A program made the position numbers and the translations under genes. The notes beneath the pieces were generated by a model, which searched no databases, was not told the origin of the DNA, and worked only from the letters and a program-made list of their open reading frames with translations. From assembly GCA_009775605.1 (NCBI GenBank), contig VSPV01000045.1:1-17543 (forward strand): a stretch of 17,543 bases of DNA. The letters are read 5' to 3'. The DNA comes from Paramuribaculum sp. Lineage in GTDB: Bacteria; Bacteroidota; Bacteroidia; Bacteroidales; Muribaculaceae. This document shows positions 1-7,726 of the stretch, piece by piece. Position 1 is the first letter of the stretch. Every line of letters begins with the position of its first letter.

Positions 1-77
1 TTTCGCTCAAAAATTAAACGAAAACATAGGTGTTGCATTTATAACTTGAATCCACCTTTTAATTCAACCAACGGGTT
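1..77. repeat. Left copy of 75-bp terminal inverted repeat, IS30-like end
   Basis: Bases 3-77 are the exact reverse complement of 17469-17543. Read outward on the minus strand, the repeat contains GGATTCAAG then, after a short gap, AATGCAACACCTATG. This resembles the IS30 family terminal repeat pattern (GATTCAA, about 9 nt, AAnGCAAC, then TATG). The IS body would lie outside the window to the left. No transposase is present here. The repeat diverges after base 77, about 31 bp before the first gene's ATG. The family assignment rests on remembered similarity and is moderate. Confidence 0.6.
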
Positions 78-108
78 TGTATATTGTAAAAAAGTCTACA
101 TTGCCATT

Positions 109-1389
109 ATGCATGATCTGATTATAATCATTGTTTTGATTATTCTTAACGGTGTTTTCTCCATGTCGGAGGTTGCGCTTATATCAGCCAGAAAGTCAAA
201 GCTGACGTCCGAAGCAAAGAATGGAAACCGTAATGCCATCACGGCGTTGAAGCTCCAGAGCGAGCCTGACCGTTTTCTCTCGACCATACAGATTGGAATT
301 ACCCTGATCGGTATTCTCACCGGTCTGTACTCCGGAGCAACCATTGCTTCCGATCTCGGTAATTATTTCGCTGGACTCGGGGTAGAGCGTCACCTTGCCC
401 TCAACCTTTCCAAAGTCGTAATAGTGGCACTGGTTACCTATCTTTCGATTGTGGTGGGAGAGCTCGTACCCAAACGCATCGGTATGGGAAAAGCCGACAC
501 CATTGCCAAAATAGTGGCTGGACCCATGAAACTGCTGTCGGTGGTCACTTATCCGATAGTCTGGCTTCTGTCTGCTTCGACGGCGTTGCTGGTCAGACTG
601 CTTCACATAGGAAACTCATCGTCAAAAGTCACGGAAGATGAGATAAAATCGCTTATCCGTGAGGGAGCCGATTCCGGAGAGGTGAGGGAAGTGGAACAGG
701 ATATCATGGAGCGCGCGTTGGTGATGGGCGACAGCCGTATAGAAGCCATCATGACAAGCCGTAAAGACGTGGTTTCGCTGACAATCGGCATGAATCCGGA
801 ATGCATACGCCAGGTACTTGCCCATGACCTGCATTCCTCCTATCCCGTGTTTGACAGCGAAAAAAAGGAAATATGTGGTGTGATTTCTCTTAAGCGTCTC
901 ATTCTCACTCTTGGTTTGCCCGACTTCAATATTGAGAAAGAACTGACATCAGGATTGTGTCTGCCCGACTCCATGACTTTCTATGACGCTCTGGAAACCT
1001 TCAGGATATCCAACGAACATTCAGCGCTCGTATATGATGAATATGGAAATTTCCAAGGCATCGTTACCCTCCGTGACATTCTTGACGGTCTTGTAGGAAA
1101 TCTGACTCAGGGGGATGACGGCCCGGCAATAGTAAAACGTGCCGGTAAAGAGGAATGGCTCGTAGACGGCCAGTGCCCGGTATATGATTTCCTTGAATAC
1201 TTCGGAATGGAGAGTCTTTACAAGCCCTCGGCCTACTCGACCATAGGAGGTCTGATTATCGAGGCGATGAAAAAAGTGCCGGTCGAAGGCGATATTGTGA
1301 CCTGGAACAGTTTTCGCCTTGAAGTGGCGGACATGGATCGCGCCCGCATCGACAAGGTAGCTGTCTCAAGAATCGAATCTGATACCTGA
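109..1389 (+). CDS. HlyC/CorC (CNNM-type) membrane protein with CBS pair
   Basis: This is a 426-aa inner-membrane protein of the CorC/HlyC (DUF21-CBS) family, linked in characterised members to Mg2+/Co2+ homeostasis or efflux. Residues 1 to about 185 form the transmembrane DUF21/CNNM domain with the hallmark GELVPK at about 117-122. A cytosolic CBS pair follows at about 210-330, with the typical SNEHSALVYDEYG segment at its end. The CorC_HlyC domain occupies about 340-420. Order and length match full-length family members. I chose the ATG at 109 (MHDLIIII) because the open frame further upstream lies inside the IS-like repeat. Only about 31 bp of native sequence separates that repeat from the ATG, so the native promoter may be displaced. 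The gene ends 8 bp from the convergent esterase with no clear terminator between them. The substrate is not known from sequence. Confidence 0.93.
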   Translation: MHDLIIIIVLIILNGVFSMSEVALISARKSKLTSEAKNGNRNAITALKLQSEPDRFLSTIQIGITLIGILTGLYSGATIASDLGNYFAGLGVERHLALNLSKVVIVALVTYLSIVVGELVPKRIGMGKADTIAKIVAGPMKLLSVVTYPIVWLLSASTALLVRLLHIGNSSSKVTEDEIKSLIREGADSGEVREVEQDIMERALVMGDSRIEAIMTSRKDVVSLTIGMNPECIRQVLAHDLHSSYPVFDSEKKEICGVISLKRLILTLGLPDFNIEKELTSGLCLPDSMTFYDALETFRISNEHSALVYDEYGNFQGIVTLRDILDGLVGNLTQGDDGPAIVKRAGKEEWLVDGQCPVYDFLEYFGMESLYKPSAYSTIGGLIIEAMKKVPVEGDIVTWNSFRLEVADMDRARIDKVAVSRIESDT

Positions 1390-1397
1390 TAGCCGGC

Positions 1398-2066
1398 TTA
1401 TTTCCCGCCAAACATCCAGGGGAATGCGCGGTTGAGGCGCAGTTCTCCGTATTGGTAATGGTTGCCGGGAACGAGTTCAAAAAAGTCGTTGATGCCGTTG
1501 TCATGCAGATAACTGACAATTTCCACGGTGTCGGTCTGCACCGGCTGGAACGCCTTGACTTTTGTTTTTGCTTCCTGGTCGCCGAGAAGGAAATATGCGC
1601 GTCCTGATTTACGGGGTACGGGTTGCGCTTTGATCCATTCCACAAACCGGGCATACCAGAACGAGCCCGATAGACTGATGATGTTATGGAACGTATCATT
1701 TATCATCCACTGCCAGAGTGCGAACAGACCGGATAGTGAAACCCCTGTCAGAGTTCGCTCGGCATTTTCGGACATCCCAAGCCGTTGTTCAACCTCAGGC
1801 AATACGTCGGTGATGAGTGTGGAAAGGAACCGGGTGGCATATCCCCGGAAATCGGGACATCCCGGCGGTTGACCGGCGGCCGGCCACGGAGTTAGGTCGT
1901 CGTCCCAGTCCATTCCGGTGACCACCACTATTGTAACGCCAAATCTCTGCGCGGCTTCCTCTATCCATTCTCCCAGATTTTCAAGAGGATAAAGCACATA
2001 ACAGATTTTGTCGGCCGATTCTTTCACGGCTTTTATTTCAAGATTAGCTATTCTGAATGTCTGCAT
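1398..2066 (-). CDS. Fes/IroE-like alpha/beta hydrolase (esterase)
   Basis: This 222-aa protein is predicted to be a cytoplasmic serine hydrolase, as no signal peptide is visible. The nucleophile elbow is GVSLSGLF at 108-115 (Ser110). A candidate acid lies in LLGDQE (Asp163) and a catalytic His in PGNHYQYG (His203). The GxSLSGL form and compact size resemble the enterochelin-esterase/IroE-like family, which cleaves ester bonds of small natural products, but the substrate here is unknown. It is the last gene of a minus-strand operon: its start overlaps the end of the GNAT gene by 23 bp. That tight coupling to an adenylation enzyme suggests it hydrolyses or transfers the acyl product made upstream. 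This role is inference. Confidence 0.8.
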   Translation of the reverse strand: MQTFRIANLEIKAVKESADKICYVLYPLENLGEWIEEAAQRFGVTIVVVTGMDWDDDLTPWPAAGQPPGCPDFRGYATRFLSTLITDVLPEVEQRLGMSENAERTLTGVSLSGLFALWQWMINDTFHNIISLSGSFWYARFVEWIKAQPVPRKSGRAYFLLGDQEAKTKVKAFQPVQTDTVEIVSYLHDNGINDFFELVPGNHYQYGELRLNRAFPWMFGGK

Positions 2067-2505
2067 ATTTCATTATTCCGGGTAAATCATTGAATCCTAT
2101 GCTTTTATATAATGGTTGCGCCATGTCGGTAGTTTCAAGATAAATCTTGTCGCATCCGAGCTGACGGGCTTTGTCTACAAGCCAGCGAACGATTGCGTGG
2201 GCTACCCCTCGGCTGCGGAACTCCTCGCGCACATAGATGTTCATCAGGTAGGCGCAGCGTCCAGAGGGATTGTCGGGCGAAGGCAGTTCTTCCGTCAGGC
2301 ATATCGCCCCGCAGCCGGCGTCGGTGTCATCTATAGAAGCCACTATTGCAATATGTGTGCCGTCGGCTATGTGCCGCCGATAATACTGCCGGTTGGCCAC
2401 CAGTAGTCTTTTCGATGGTTCAGTACCGAATACATTCTCTATCACCTCCCTGCGCCAGTGCATCAGGGTGGGTATGGCTGTTATCTCTCTTATATCCAGT
2501 TTCAT
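2044..2505 (-). CDS. GNAT-family N-acetyltransferase
   Basis: This 153-aa protein belongs to the GCN5-related acetyltransferase fold, which transfers an acyl group from acyl-CoA to an amine. Motif A is visible as LMNIYVREEFRSRGVAHAIV, with the pyrophosphate-binding RSRGVA at 97-102. Motif B follows around KIYLETTDMAQPLYKSIGF, with the usual late tyrosine. The ATG overlaps the stop of the upstream adenylation gene (ATGA-type, 4 bp), and its own end overlaps the esterase start by 23 bp, so all three are probably made in fixed ratio. Context suggests the substrate could be an amino-acid-derived metabolite, but the family is broad and this is inference. Confidence 0.88.
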   Translation of the reverse strand: MKLDIREITAIPTLMHWRREVIENVFGTEPSKRLLVANRQYYRRHIADGTHIAIVASIDDTDAGCGAICLTEELPSPDNPSGRCAYLMNIYVREEFRSRGVAHAIVRWLVDKARQLGCDKIYLETTDMAQPLYKSIGFNDLPGIMKYADIQNS

Positions 2506-3941
2506 TCCGGTTCTCCTTCCTTCATTACCACGGGCAACAGGCGGTCATTGACTTTTCCGCGCCGGGTGAGCGGTATTTCATCCATTTTCACAAAAAATTC
2601 AGGCACCATGAAGTCGGCCAGGCGTGAGTGCAGAAATCTCTTTATGTGGCTTATCCGGCAGTTTTTGTGCGATGGCACGAAATAGGCCGTGAGGTATGCA
2701 AGACCCTCCTCGTCGGTGAACGCACGCACCACCCCGCGCTCCACACACGGCGATTCGTTCAGCACATTTTCCACCTCTTCGGGCTCCACTCGTTTGCCGA
2801 GTATCATCACCTGTTTGTCCTTGCGGTGTAGAAACGCTATGTTACCGTCGGGCAGACGATATCCCAGGTCGCCGCTACGATACATCCTTCGGCCGTCATC
2901 CAAGGTGACGAAATTCACCTGTTCGGGAGGATTGCCAAGATATCCCCGCGATACCCCTTCGCCGAAAATGCAGATTTCTCCCGCTGTACCATCCGCTACT
3001 TCATGCAGGTCATTGTCGAGAATCTTTACCTCCACGCCTTTTACGGCGTTGCCTACGGGATACGTGCCGTCATCAAGGGGCTCGGCCGTGTCAACACGGA
3101 AATATGTGGCGCAGACCGTGGTTTCACTTGGTCCGTAAGTGTTGTAAATCACGAAATCCCGGTCTTTTAGCCAGCTGATATATGATGCCCGTATCACATC
3201 CCCACCGCTTATGAGCACACGCAGTTTGCGTGGATATGTCTGATACCGGTTCATATCGGCAAGCAGATAGGGAAACCCGCTGATTTCAGTGACGCCATGC
3301 CTTTCGCAGAAAGCCATGAGGTTGGCAAGAGATCCGGCCAGTATCTCTTTCGAGGGTATGGCAAGAGTGGCTCCGTTGAGCAGGGTAGTGAAGACTTCTT
3401 CCACAAAAATATCGAAGGAACAGATGGAATACTGAAGCATCACATCGCCCGGGACCACATGAAACTCGTGCTCAAACGCCTCGGCGTAGTTGACCACACT
3501 GTGGTTTTCGACCACCACTCCTTTCGGACGTCCTGAGGTGCCGGAGGTGTATAGAATATAAGCCACGCCGTCGGGCACAGACCGGTCGGGCAGCGGCGCT
3601 CCATCCGGAAGATTACGGCAGAAATCATCGGTGATTATAAAATCCGTTCCGGCTGTGCGCATCATGTAGTCAATGCGGTTCTGCGGCAATGATGGCTCCG
3701 CCGGAACGTAAGCCGCTCCGCTTTTCAGCACGGCGAGCATCGCCGCAATCATTTCTATGCCGTGGCTCATAACGATTCCTACTGTGGGGTAATCCTCGGT
3801 ATAGAATTTCGTCATGATGGCATTAGCCATCACGTCAAGCTGCCGGTATGTCACAGAGCGGCCGTCCTCCACCACCGCTGTCGCGTCCGGCTGTAGACTC
3901 ACCCACCGTGAAAATATATTGTAAATGGTTTTCCTGTTCAT
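2502..3941 (-). CDS. Stand-alone amino-acid adenylation (AMP-binding) enzyme, NRPS/DltA-like
   Basis: This 479-aa ANL-superfamily enzyme activates a carboxylate as acyl-AMP. Visible core motifs are A3 YTSGTSGRPKG (131-141), A4 FDIFVEE (176-182), A5 YNTYGPSE (266-273), A7 YRSGDLG (354-360) and A10 with the catalytic lysine in RRGKVN (Lys463). Asp177 in A4 sits where NRPS domains hold the residue that binds the substrate alpha-amino group, so an amino acid is the likely substrate. The protein ends straight after A10: there is no carrier (PCP) domain and no condensation or thioesterase domain. I placed the start at the ATG at 3941 (MNRKTIYN); a TTG at 3962 is less likely. It leads an operon with the GNAT and esterase genes. 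A DltA-like D-alanine ligase is an alternative, but no dltB, dltC or dltD gene is present. Confidence 0.88.
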   Translation of the reverse strand: MNRKTIYNIFSRWVSLQPDATAVVEDGRSVTYRQLDVMANAIMTKFYTEDYPTVGIVMSHGIEMIAAMLAVLKSGAAYVPAEPSLPQNRIDYMMRTAGTDFIITDDFCRNLPDGAPLPDRSVPDGVAYILYTSGTSGRPKGVVVENHSVVNYAEAFEHEFHVVPGDVMLQYSICSFDIFVEEVFTTLLNGATLAIPSKEILAGSLANLMAFCERHGVTEISGFPYLLADMNRYQTYPRKLRVLISGGDVIRASYISWLKDRDFVIYNTYGPSETTVCATYFRVDTAEPLDDGTYPVGNAVKGVEVKILDNDLHEVADGTAGEICIFGEGVSRGYLGNPPEQVNFVTLDDGRRMYRSGDLGYRLPDGNIAFLHRKDKQVMILGKRVEPEEVENVLNESPCVERGVVRAFTDEEGLAYLTAYFVPSHKNCRISHIKRFLHSRLADFMVPEFFVKMDEIPLTRRGKVNDRLLPVVMKEGEPE

Positions 3942-4046
3942 GCAGTTCTGATTATATAACAAAAAGAGAATAATTACCGCATTTGTTCATTATCTCTGCG
4001 TAGATTAACAGCGTCGGAACAGCGTTCTGGACCATCGTGGCGGAAT

Positions 4047-4112
4047 TAGCCGGTGAAAAATGGAATTTGAGCCGCTGAGAAATTGAATGATATCCTTTTA
4101 TTGTTAATTTCG
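4047..4112 (+). promoter_or_regulatory. araC-type gene promoter with tandem 22-bp-spaced operator repeats
   Basis: Two direct repeats, TAGCC-N4-AAAAAT (4047-4061) and GAGCC-N4-AGAAAT (4069-4083), start 22 bp apart. The proximal copy abuts a -33-like ATTG (4082-4085). After a 19-bp spacer comes TAATTTCG (4105-4112), one mismatch from the TAnnTTTG -7 box. The ATG is at 4134. The same layout precedes the hydrolase gene. Two helical turns between half-sites is what AraC-family proteins use. Confidence 0.6.
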
Positions 4113-4133
4113 CAGTCAGAACATAAATGACAC

Positions 4134-4979
4134 ATGACAATGAACCAGGAAGAGAATCTGGGTCCGATGAAGCTTATATTCAATTATAACAATGTATTCT
4201 ACAGCTTCTTCTATGATGATATCAGCGGTTGTATACATCGCTCGCAGGAATATGCCCTCAACTATGTGTATTCGGGCGAGATGATTCTCGACAACGGTGC
4301 TGAACAGATCCATGTGCGCAAAGGTGAATGCGTTTTTATTCCGCGTGACCACCATATCACAATGTATAAGAAGACCTATCAGGGTGAGCGCTACTGCGGC
4401 ATCTTTCTGATGTTTACCCGAGGATTCCTCAGGGAAATGTACGGTAAGCTGTCACTGAATAAGGTAAGGGTGAAAACCGGCAAACTTCCGGAAGGAGTGA
4501 TAAAGCTGCCACGGACGGTGGAACTTGCAAGCCTATTCGCTTCCATGACTCCGTATTTTGATCCGGAAGTCAAGCCTAAGGACAATTTCATGGAGCTGAA
4601 ACTGCAGGAGGGGCTTATGGCTCTTCTTGCGATAGACGAGAGATTCATTCCGACCATGTTTGATTTCAACGAGCCGTGGAAGATAGATATACTCGGCTTC
4701 ATGGAGGAGAATTTCATGTGCGACCTGAGCATCGAGGAGATTGCCCATTATACCGGCCGGAGTCTCGCCACTTTCAAGCGTGATTTCAAGAAGATAAGTG
4801 ACCTTACCCCTGAAAAATGGCTTATCAAGAAGCGCCTCGGAAAAGCGTATGAACTGATGAAAACCGGTAAGAAGAAAGTTGTGGATGTCTATGCCGAGGT
4901 CGGTTTCCGCAATCCTTCCCATTTCTCCACTGCGTTCAAGAAAGAATTCGGAATTGCCCCGTCTTCCTTCATGAATTAA
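4134..4979 (+). CDS. AraC-family transcriptional regulator
   Basis: This 281-aa protein has the standard two-part AraC layout. An N-terminal cupin-like sensing domain lies at about 20-110 (ALNYVYSGEM, VRKGECVFIPRDHH). A C-terminal double helix-turn-helix domain lies at about 183-281 (DLSIEEIAHYTGRSLATFKR, then VYAEVGFRNPSHFSTAFKKEFG, the family signature). The effector is unknown. The start at 4134 has close alternatives at 4140 and 4167 (MKLIFNY); no strong ribosome site decides between them. Upstream are tandem operator-like repeats that recur before the next gene, suggesting autoregulation and activation of the exported hydrolase. The gene ends at a strong hairpin terminator, so the hydrolase has its own promoter. 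Confidence 0.94.
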   Translation: MTMNQEENLGPMKLIFNYNNVFYSFFYDDISGCIHRSQEYALNYVYSGEMILDNGAEQIHVRKGECVFIPRDHHITMYKKTYQGERYCGIFLMFTRGFLREMYGKLSLNKVRVKTGKLPEGVIKLPRTVELASLFASMTPYFDPEVKPKDNFMELKLQEGLMALLAIDERFIPTMFDFNEPWKIDILGFMEENFMCDLSIEEIAHYTGRSLATFKRDFKKISDLTPEKWLIKKRLGKAYELMKTGKKKVVDVYAEVGFRNPSHFSTAFKKEFGIAPSSFMN

Positions 4980-4993
4980 TAAAACAGGGATCC

Positions 4994-5059
4994 GAGCCTT
5001 TCAGAAATCAAAATTGAGCCTCACAGCAATTTTGCTGCGGGGCTCTTTCTCTATTTTTG
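4994..5059 (+). promoter_or_regulatory. Hydrolase promoter with the same tandem operator repeats
   Basis: GAGCC-N4-AGAAAT (4994-5008) and GAGCC-N4-AGCAAT (5016-5030) start 22 bp apart. They are followed directly by a -33 TTTG (5031-5034) and a perfect -7 box TATTTTTG (5052-5059), with a 17-bp spacer. From the end of the proximal repeat to the -7 box is 22 bp, identical to the araC-type promoter. The ATG is at 5092. Confidence 0.65.
5016..5050 (+). terminator. Intrinsic terminator of the araC-type gene
   Basis: GAGCCTC...CAGCA pairs with TGCTG...GGGGCTC (5016-5045). This is a roughly 13-bp stem with one mismatch and a 4-nt loop, followed by a T-rich run (TTTCTCTATTTTT). The left arm coincides with the proximal operator repeat of the hydrolase promoter, and the -33 element lies in the loop and right arm. 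Confidence 0.75.
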
Positions 5060-5091
5060 CACTATGATATTAAACAAGCTCTAAATCAAAT

Positions 5092-6174
5092 ATGACTCTG
5101 AAACAAACACTGGCAATAAGTCTTGTTGTTCTTGCTGGAACTATAGACCTCTACGCCTCCAATCCAAAAGAAAACAGAAACAGTATGGAAAATCTTACTC
5201 TGACAAAAGAATGGGACAAGACGTTTCCCAAGAGTGACAAAGTTGACCACAGCAAGGTGATATTCGTAAACCGCTACGGCATCACGCTTGCCGCAGATAT
5301 GTATAAACCCAAAGGCGCGACAGGTAAACTCCCCGCCATAGCCGTATGCGGCCCCTTCGGGGCGGTCAAGGAGCAGGCGGCAGGTCTGTATGCTCAGGAA
5401 ATGGCGGAACGCGGTTTCCTTACAATCGCTTTCGACCCCTCCTTCACAGGCGAAAGCGGCGGCACTCCCCGCTACATGACATCGCCAGACATCAACACCG
5501 AGGATTTCAGCGCCGCGGTGGACTATCTTGTTACCAATCCGGAAGTTGACCCTCAAAGAGTAGGCGTCATAGGCATCTGCGGCTGGGGCGGCATAGCCAT
5601 AAACGCGGCGGCCGCTGACCCACGTATCAAGGCCACTCTCGCATCCACCATGTATGATATGAGCCGCGTGAACGCCAACGGTTATTTCGATGCCGATGAC
5701 AGTGCCGAAGCCCGCAATGCTCTCCGTGAGAAATTAGCCGCACAGCGCACCGAGGACTATATCAACGGCACTCCCAAACTTGGTGGTGGTGTTCCCGATG
5801 TACTGCCCGACGACGCACCCAAGTTCCTCCGCGACTATTACGACTACTACAAGACCAAGCGCGGCTATCATCCCCGCTCGCTCAACTCCAATGGCGGACG
5901 AAACGCGACATCTCCGATACCCTGGATCAATTTCCCGCTGATGAGCCGTGCCGGAGAAATAGAGAACGCCGTGATGATTCTTCACGGAGAGAAAGCCCAC
6001 TCGTTCTATTTCGGCAGCGACGCCTACAAGAAACTCACCGTGACTCCCAGCAAACCAAACAACAAGCTCTTCATGGTGATTCCCGGCGCAAGCCACACCG
6101 ATCTCTACGACCAGAAAGATATCATCCCCTTCGCTGCAATCGAGAAATTCTTCAGCGAAAACCTCAGCAAATAA
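5092..6174 (+). CDS. Exported alpha/beta hydrolase (DLH/YcjY-like, Cys nucleophile elbow)
   Basis: This 360-aa protein begins with a signal peptide (about 1-22, hydrophobic LAISLVVLAGT, likely cut after LYA), so it is predicted to be periplasmic. The alpha/beta-hydrolase core is clear. The nucleophile elbow is GICGWGG at 161-167 with Cys163 in the serine position, as in dienelactone-hydrolase-like families. The oxyanion region is around VCGPFG (85-90), and the catalytic His is in PGASHTD (His335). An acidic residue in LHGEKAH (about 300) is the likely third member. The substrate is unknown. It has its own promoter carrying the operator repeats shared with the upstream AraC-type gene. Downstream it converges on the flavodoxin/aldo-keto reductase operon, with terminators for both directions between them. 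Confidence 0.88.
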   Translation: MTLKQTLAISLVVLAGTIDLYASNPKENRNSMENLTLTKEWDKTFPKSDKVDHSKVIFVNRYGITLAADMYKPKGATGKLPAIAVCGPFGAVKEQAAGLYAQEMAERGFLTIAFDPSFTGESGGTPRYMTSPDINTEDFSAAVDYLVTNPEVDPQRVGVIGICGWGGIAINAAAADPRIKATLASTMYDMSRVNANGYFDADDSAEARNALREKLAAQRTEDYINGTPKLGGGVPDVLPDDAPKFLRDYYDYYKTKRGYHPRSLNSNGGRNATSPIPWINFPLMSRAGEIENAVMILHGEKAHSFYFGSDAYKKLTVTPSKPNNKLFMVIPGASHTDLYDQKDIIPFAAIEKFFSENLSK

Positions 6175-6184
6175 ATATTTAAGT

Positions 6185-6224
6185 GAGGCTGCGCCATTTT
6201 TTTGACACAGCCTCTAACATTTTT
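6185..6224 (+). terminator. Terminator of the hydrolase gene
   Basis: GAGGCTG (6185-6191) pairs with CAGCCTC (6208-6214) across a 16-nt loop. The tail TAACATTTTT is moderately T-rich. It lies 11 bp after the hydrolase stop codon. Confidence 0.6.
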
Positions 6225-6244
6225 ATGGTTTAGCGGACAGTATT

Positions 6245-6289
6245 AAAAAAGACAGCCTCCGGTTGCTATCTCCGAAGACTGTCTTTTAT
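6245..6289. terminator. Bidirectional terminator between convergent genes
   Basis: AAAAGACAG (6247-6255) pairs with CTGTCTTTT (6279-6287), extended inward by partial CCTCCGG/CCGAAG pairing. A-rich and T-rich flanks allow termination from both strands. It would end the minus-strand aldo/keto reductase operon and back up the hydrolase terminator. Confidence 0.75.
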
Positions 6290-6312
6290 GTACTACGTTT
6301 GAGTGCTTATAG

Positions 6313-7137
6313 TTATCGCCACCCCATAAACATTTTTACAACCTCAGGGGCATGGTGATCGAAGAAGAGGCTTTTCCGGGTGTCCAGTAGGGCAATCTCC
6401 GCCATGTCTGTTTCGCTGAGAGTAAAATCAAGAATGTCAAGATTCTGCTCCATACGCGCGATATGTGTGGATTTGGGGATGATTATGACATCACGCTGCA
6501 CGAGCCAGCGTAATGCCACCTGTGCCACACTCTTGCCGTATTTCTTACCGATTTTTTCAAGGACAGGATTGGAGAAGAAGTTGTTGCGGCCCTCGGCAAG
6601 GGGCGCCCACGCCATCATGTGCGTTCCAAACTCTTTCATATACTGCTGTGCCTCCCTCTGTTGGTCAAAAACGTGAGTCTCCACCTGATTGACCGCCGGA
6701 ACAATCTCCACATTGCTTGCGAGGTCAATGAAATGGTCGGGATAGAAATTGCTAACGCCTATGGCACGAAGCTTCCCGTTCCTGTAAGCTGTCTCAAGTG
6801 CGCGATAAGCTCCATAACGGTCGCAGAAAGGTTGGTGCAGAAGCATCAGGTCAATGTAATCCGTGCCGAGTTTTCGCAGACTTTCATCTATGGAAGCGAG
6901 GGCTTTGTCGTATCCATAGTTGGAAATCCAGATTTTTGATACAAGAAACAGCTCGTCGCGCGGAATGCCGCTTTTTCTTACGGCCGCTCCTACTCCTTCC
7001 TCGTTATTATAGGCCTGAGCTGTATCAATCATCCGATAACCGGTCTTAAGGGCATCGCTGACGCAGCGCTATACCTGATATACTCCGTAGCCGATTTGAG
7101 GCATTTCCACGCCGTTATTAAGTGTTATATTCCTCAT
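6313..7137 (-). pseudogene. Aldo/keto reductase interrupted by in-frame TAG at codon 23
   Basis: The reading frame starts at the ATG at 7137 (MRNITLNNGVEMPQIGYGVYQV). It meets TAG at 7071-7069 and then continues in the same frame with RCVSDALKTGYRMIDTAQAY to the stop at 6313. The family normally has about six residues (typically T/S-P-E-E-C-E) between QV and RCV. Here they are replaced by the stop, as expected from a 15-nt in-frame deletion joining T to AG. All catalytic residues survive downstream: Asp38, Tyr43, Lys68 and His101 (codon numbering), plus the NADP-binding IPKSTHIARMEQN. The start overlaps the flavodoxin stop (ATGA). A product restarted at the Met at 7032 (239 aa) would lack the first beta-strand and is probably inactive. 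Alternatives are a sequencing error or amber readthrough. Confidence 0.8.
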
Positions 7138-7715
7138 TGTTCAATCCATTTTTTTATCTGTTCGGGTTTGGCCGGGAGACGCAGCCCGGTTTTCCAGTTG
7201 AGGTCAGGAAAACCTTTCCTGAGAGTCGTGTCGGCTTCCGACATCGGACTTTCGTAGGAGGTGCAGAATGGATAGAGCGTTTTGCCTTTGAGCTGTTCGC
7301 GGTAGTTGTCAAGGAACGTGCGGATTACAGCTGGTTCTTCATGCCACCAGATCGGGAAGCTGATGAAGACTGTGTCGGTTTCGGCAAAATTGACGTCAAC
7401 AGGCTTTATTGCGGGGCGCAGCGACTGATTGAGGTGTTCCTGCGTGCAGCGTGACTGTTCGTTGACCCAGTCCACGTCTTCCGACGAATATGGCTCCTCG
7501 GGCATAAGCCGAATCATTTTCGCTCCGGTGACGGCGGCGATTTCTTTCGCTGCAAGCTCCGTGTTGCCGGAATGCGTGAAATAAATAATTACTGATTTCA
7601 TATCATTATCGTTTTGAGACAGCCCGGCGGCACTGTCGTTCGCCGTTTTTGAAGCATATGCACTGAGCGACAGCGCTAAGGCCAGAACAGTCAGTATTGG
7701 TTTTAATATTTTCAT
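7134..7715 (-). CDS. Exported flavodoxin-family protein
   Basis: This 193-aa protein has an N-terminal signal peptide (about 1-22, LTVLALALSLSAYA-S) followed by a flavodoxin fold. The FMN phosphate-binding loop is YFTHSGNTE (THSGNT at 47-52). FISFPIWWHEEPAVIRTFL carries the aromatic residues that usually stack on the flavin. No lipobox cysteine is seen, so a soluble periplasmic protein is likely. A Met at 39 (MKSVIIYF) would give a cytoplasmic form, but the longer frame with a good leader is the better choice. The stop overlaps the ATG of the aldo/keto reductase gene by 4 bp, suggesting translational coupling. The gene starts 11 bp after the small upstream ORF. Flavodoxin plus aldo/keto reductase suggests a redox or detoxification operon; the electron partners are unknown. 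Confidence 0.88.
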   Translation of the reverse strand: MKILKPILTVLALALSLSAYASKTANDSAAGLSQNDNDMKSVIIYFTHSGNTELAAKEIAAVTGAKMIRLMPEEPYSSEDVDWVNEQSRCTQEHLNQSLRPAIKPVDVNFAETDTVFISFPIWWHEEPAVIRTFLDNYREQLKGKTLYPFCTSYESPMSEADTTLRKGFPDLNWKTGLRLPAKPEQIKKWIEQ

Positions 7716-7726
7716 TTGTCAAAGTT

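Noticed and set aside
46..108. N-terminal extension of the CorC-type protein from a TTG at 46
   Set aside because: It would encode part of the protein within the IS-like repeat; the membrane domain starts cleanly at the ATG at 109.
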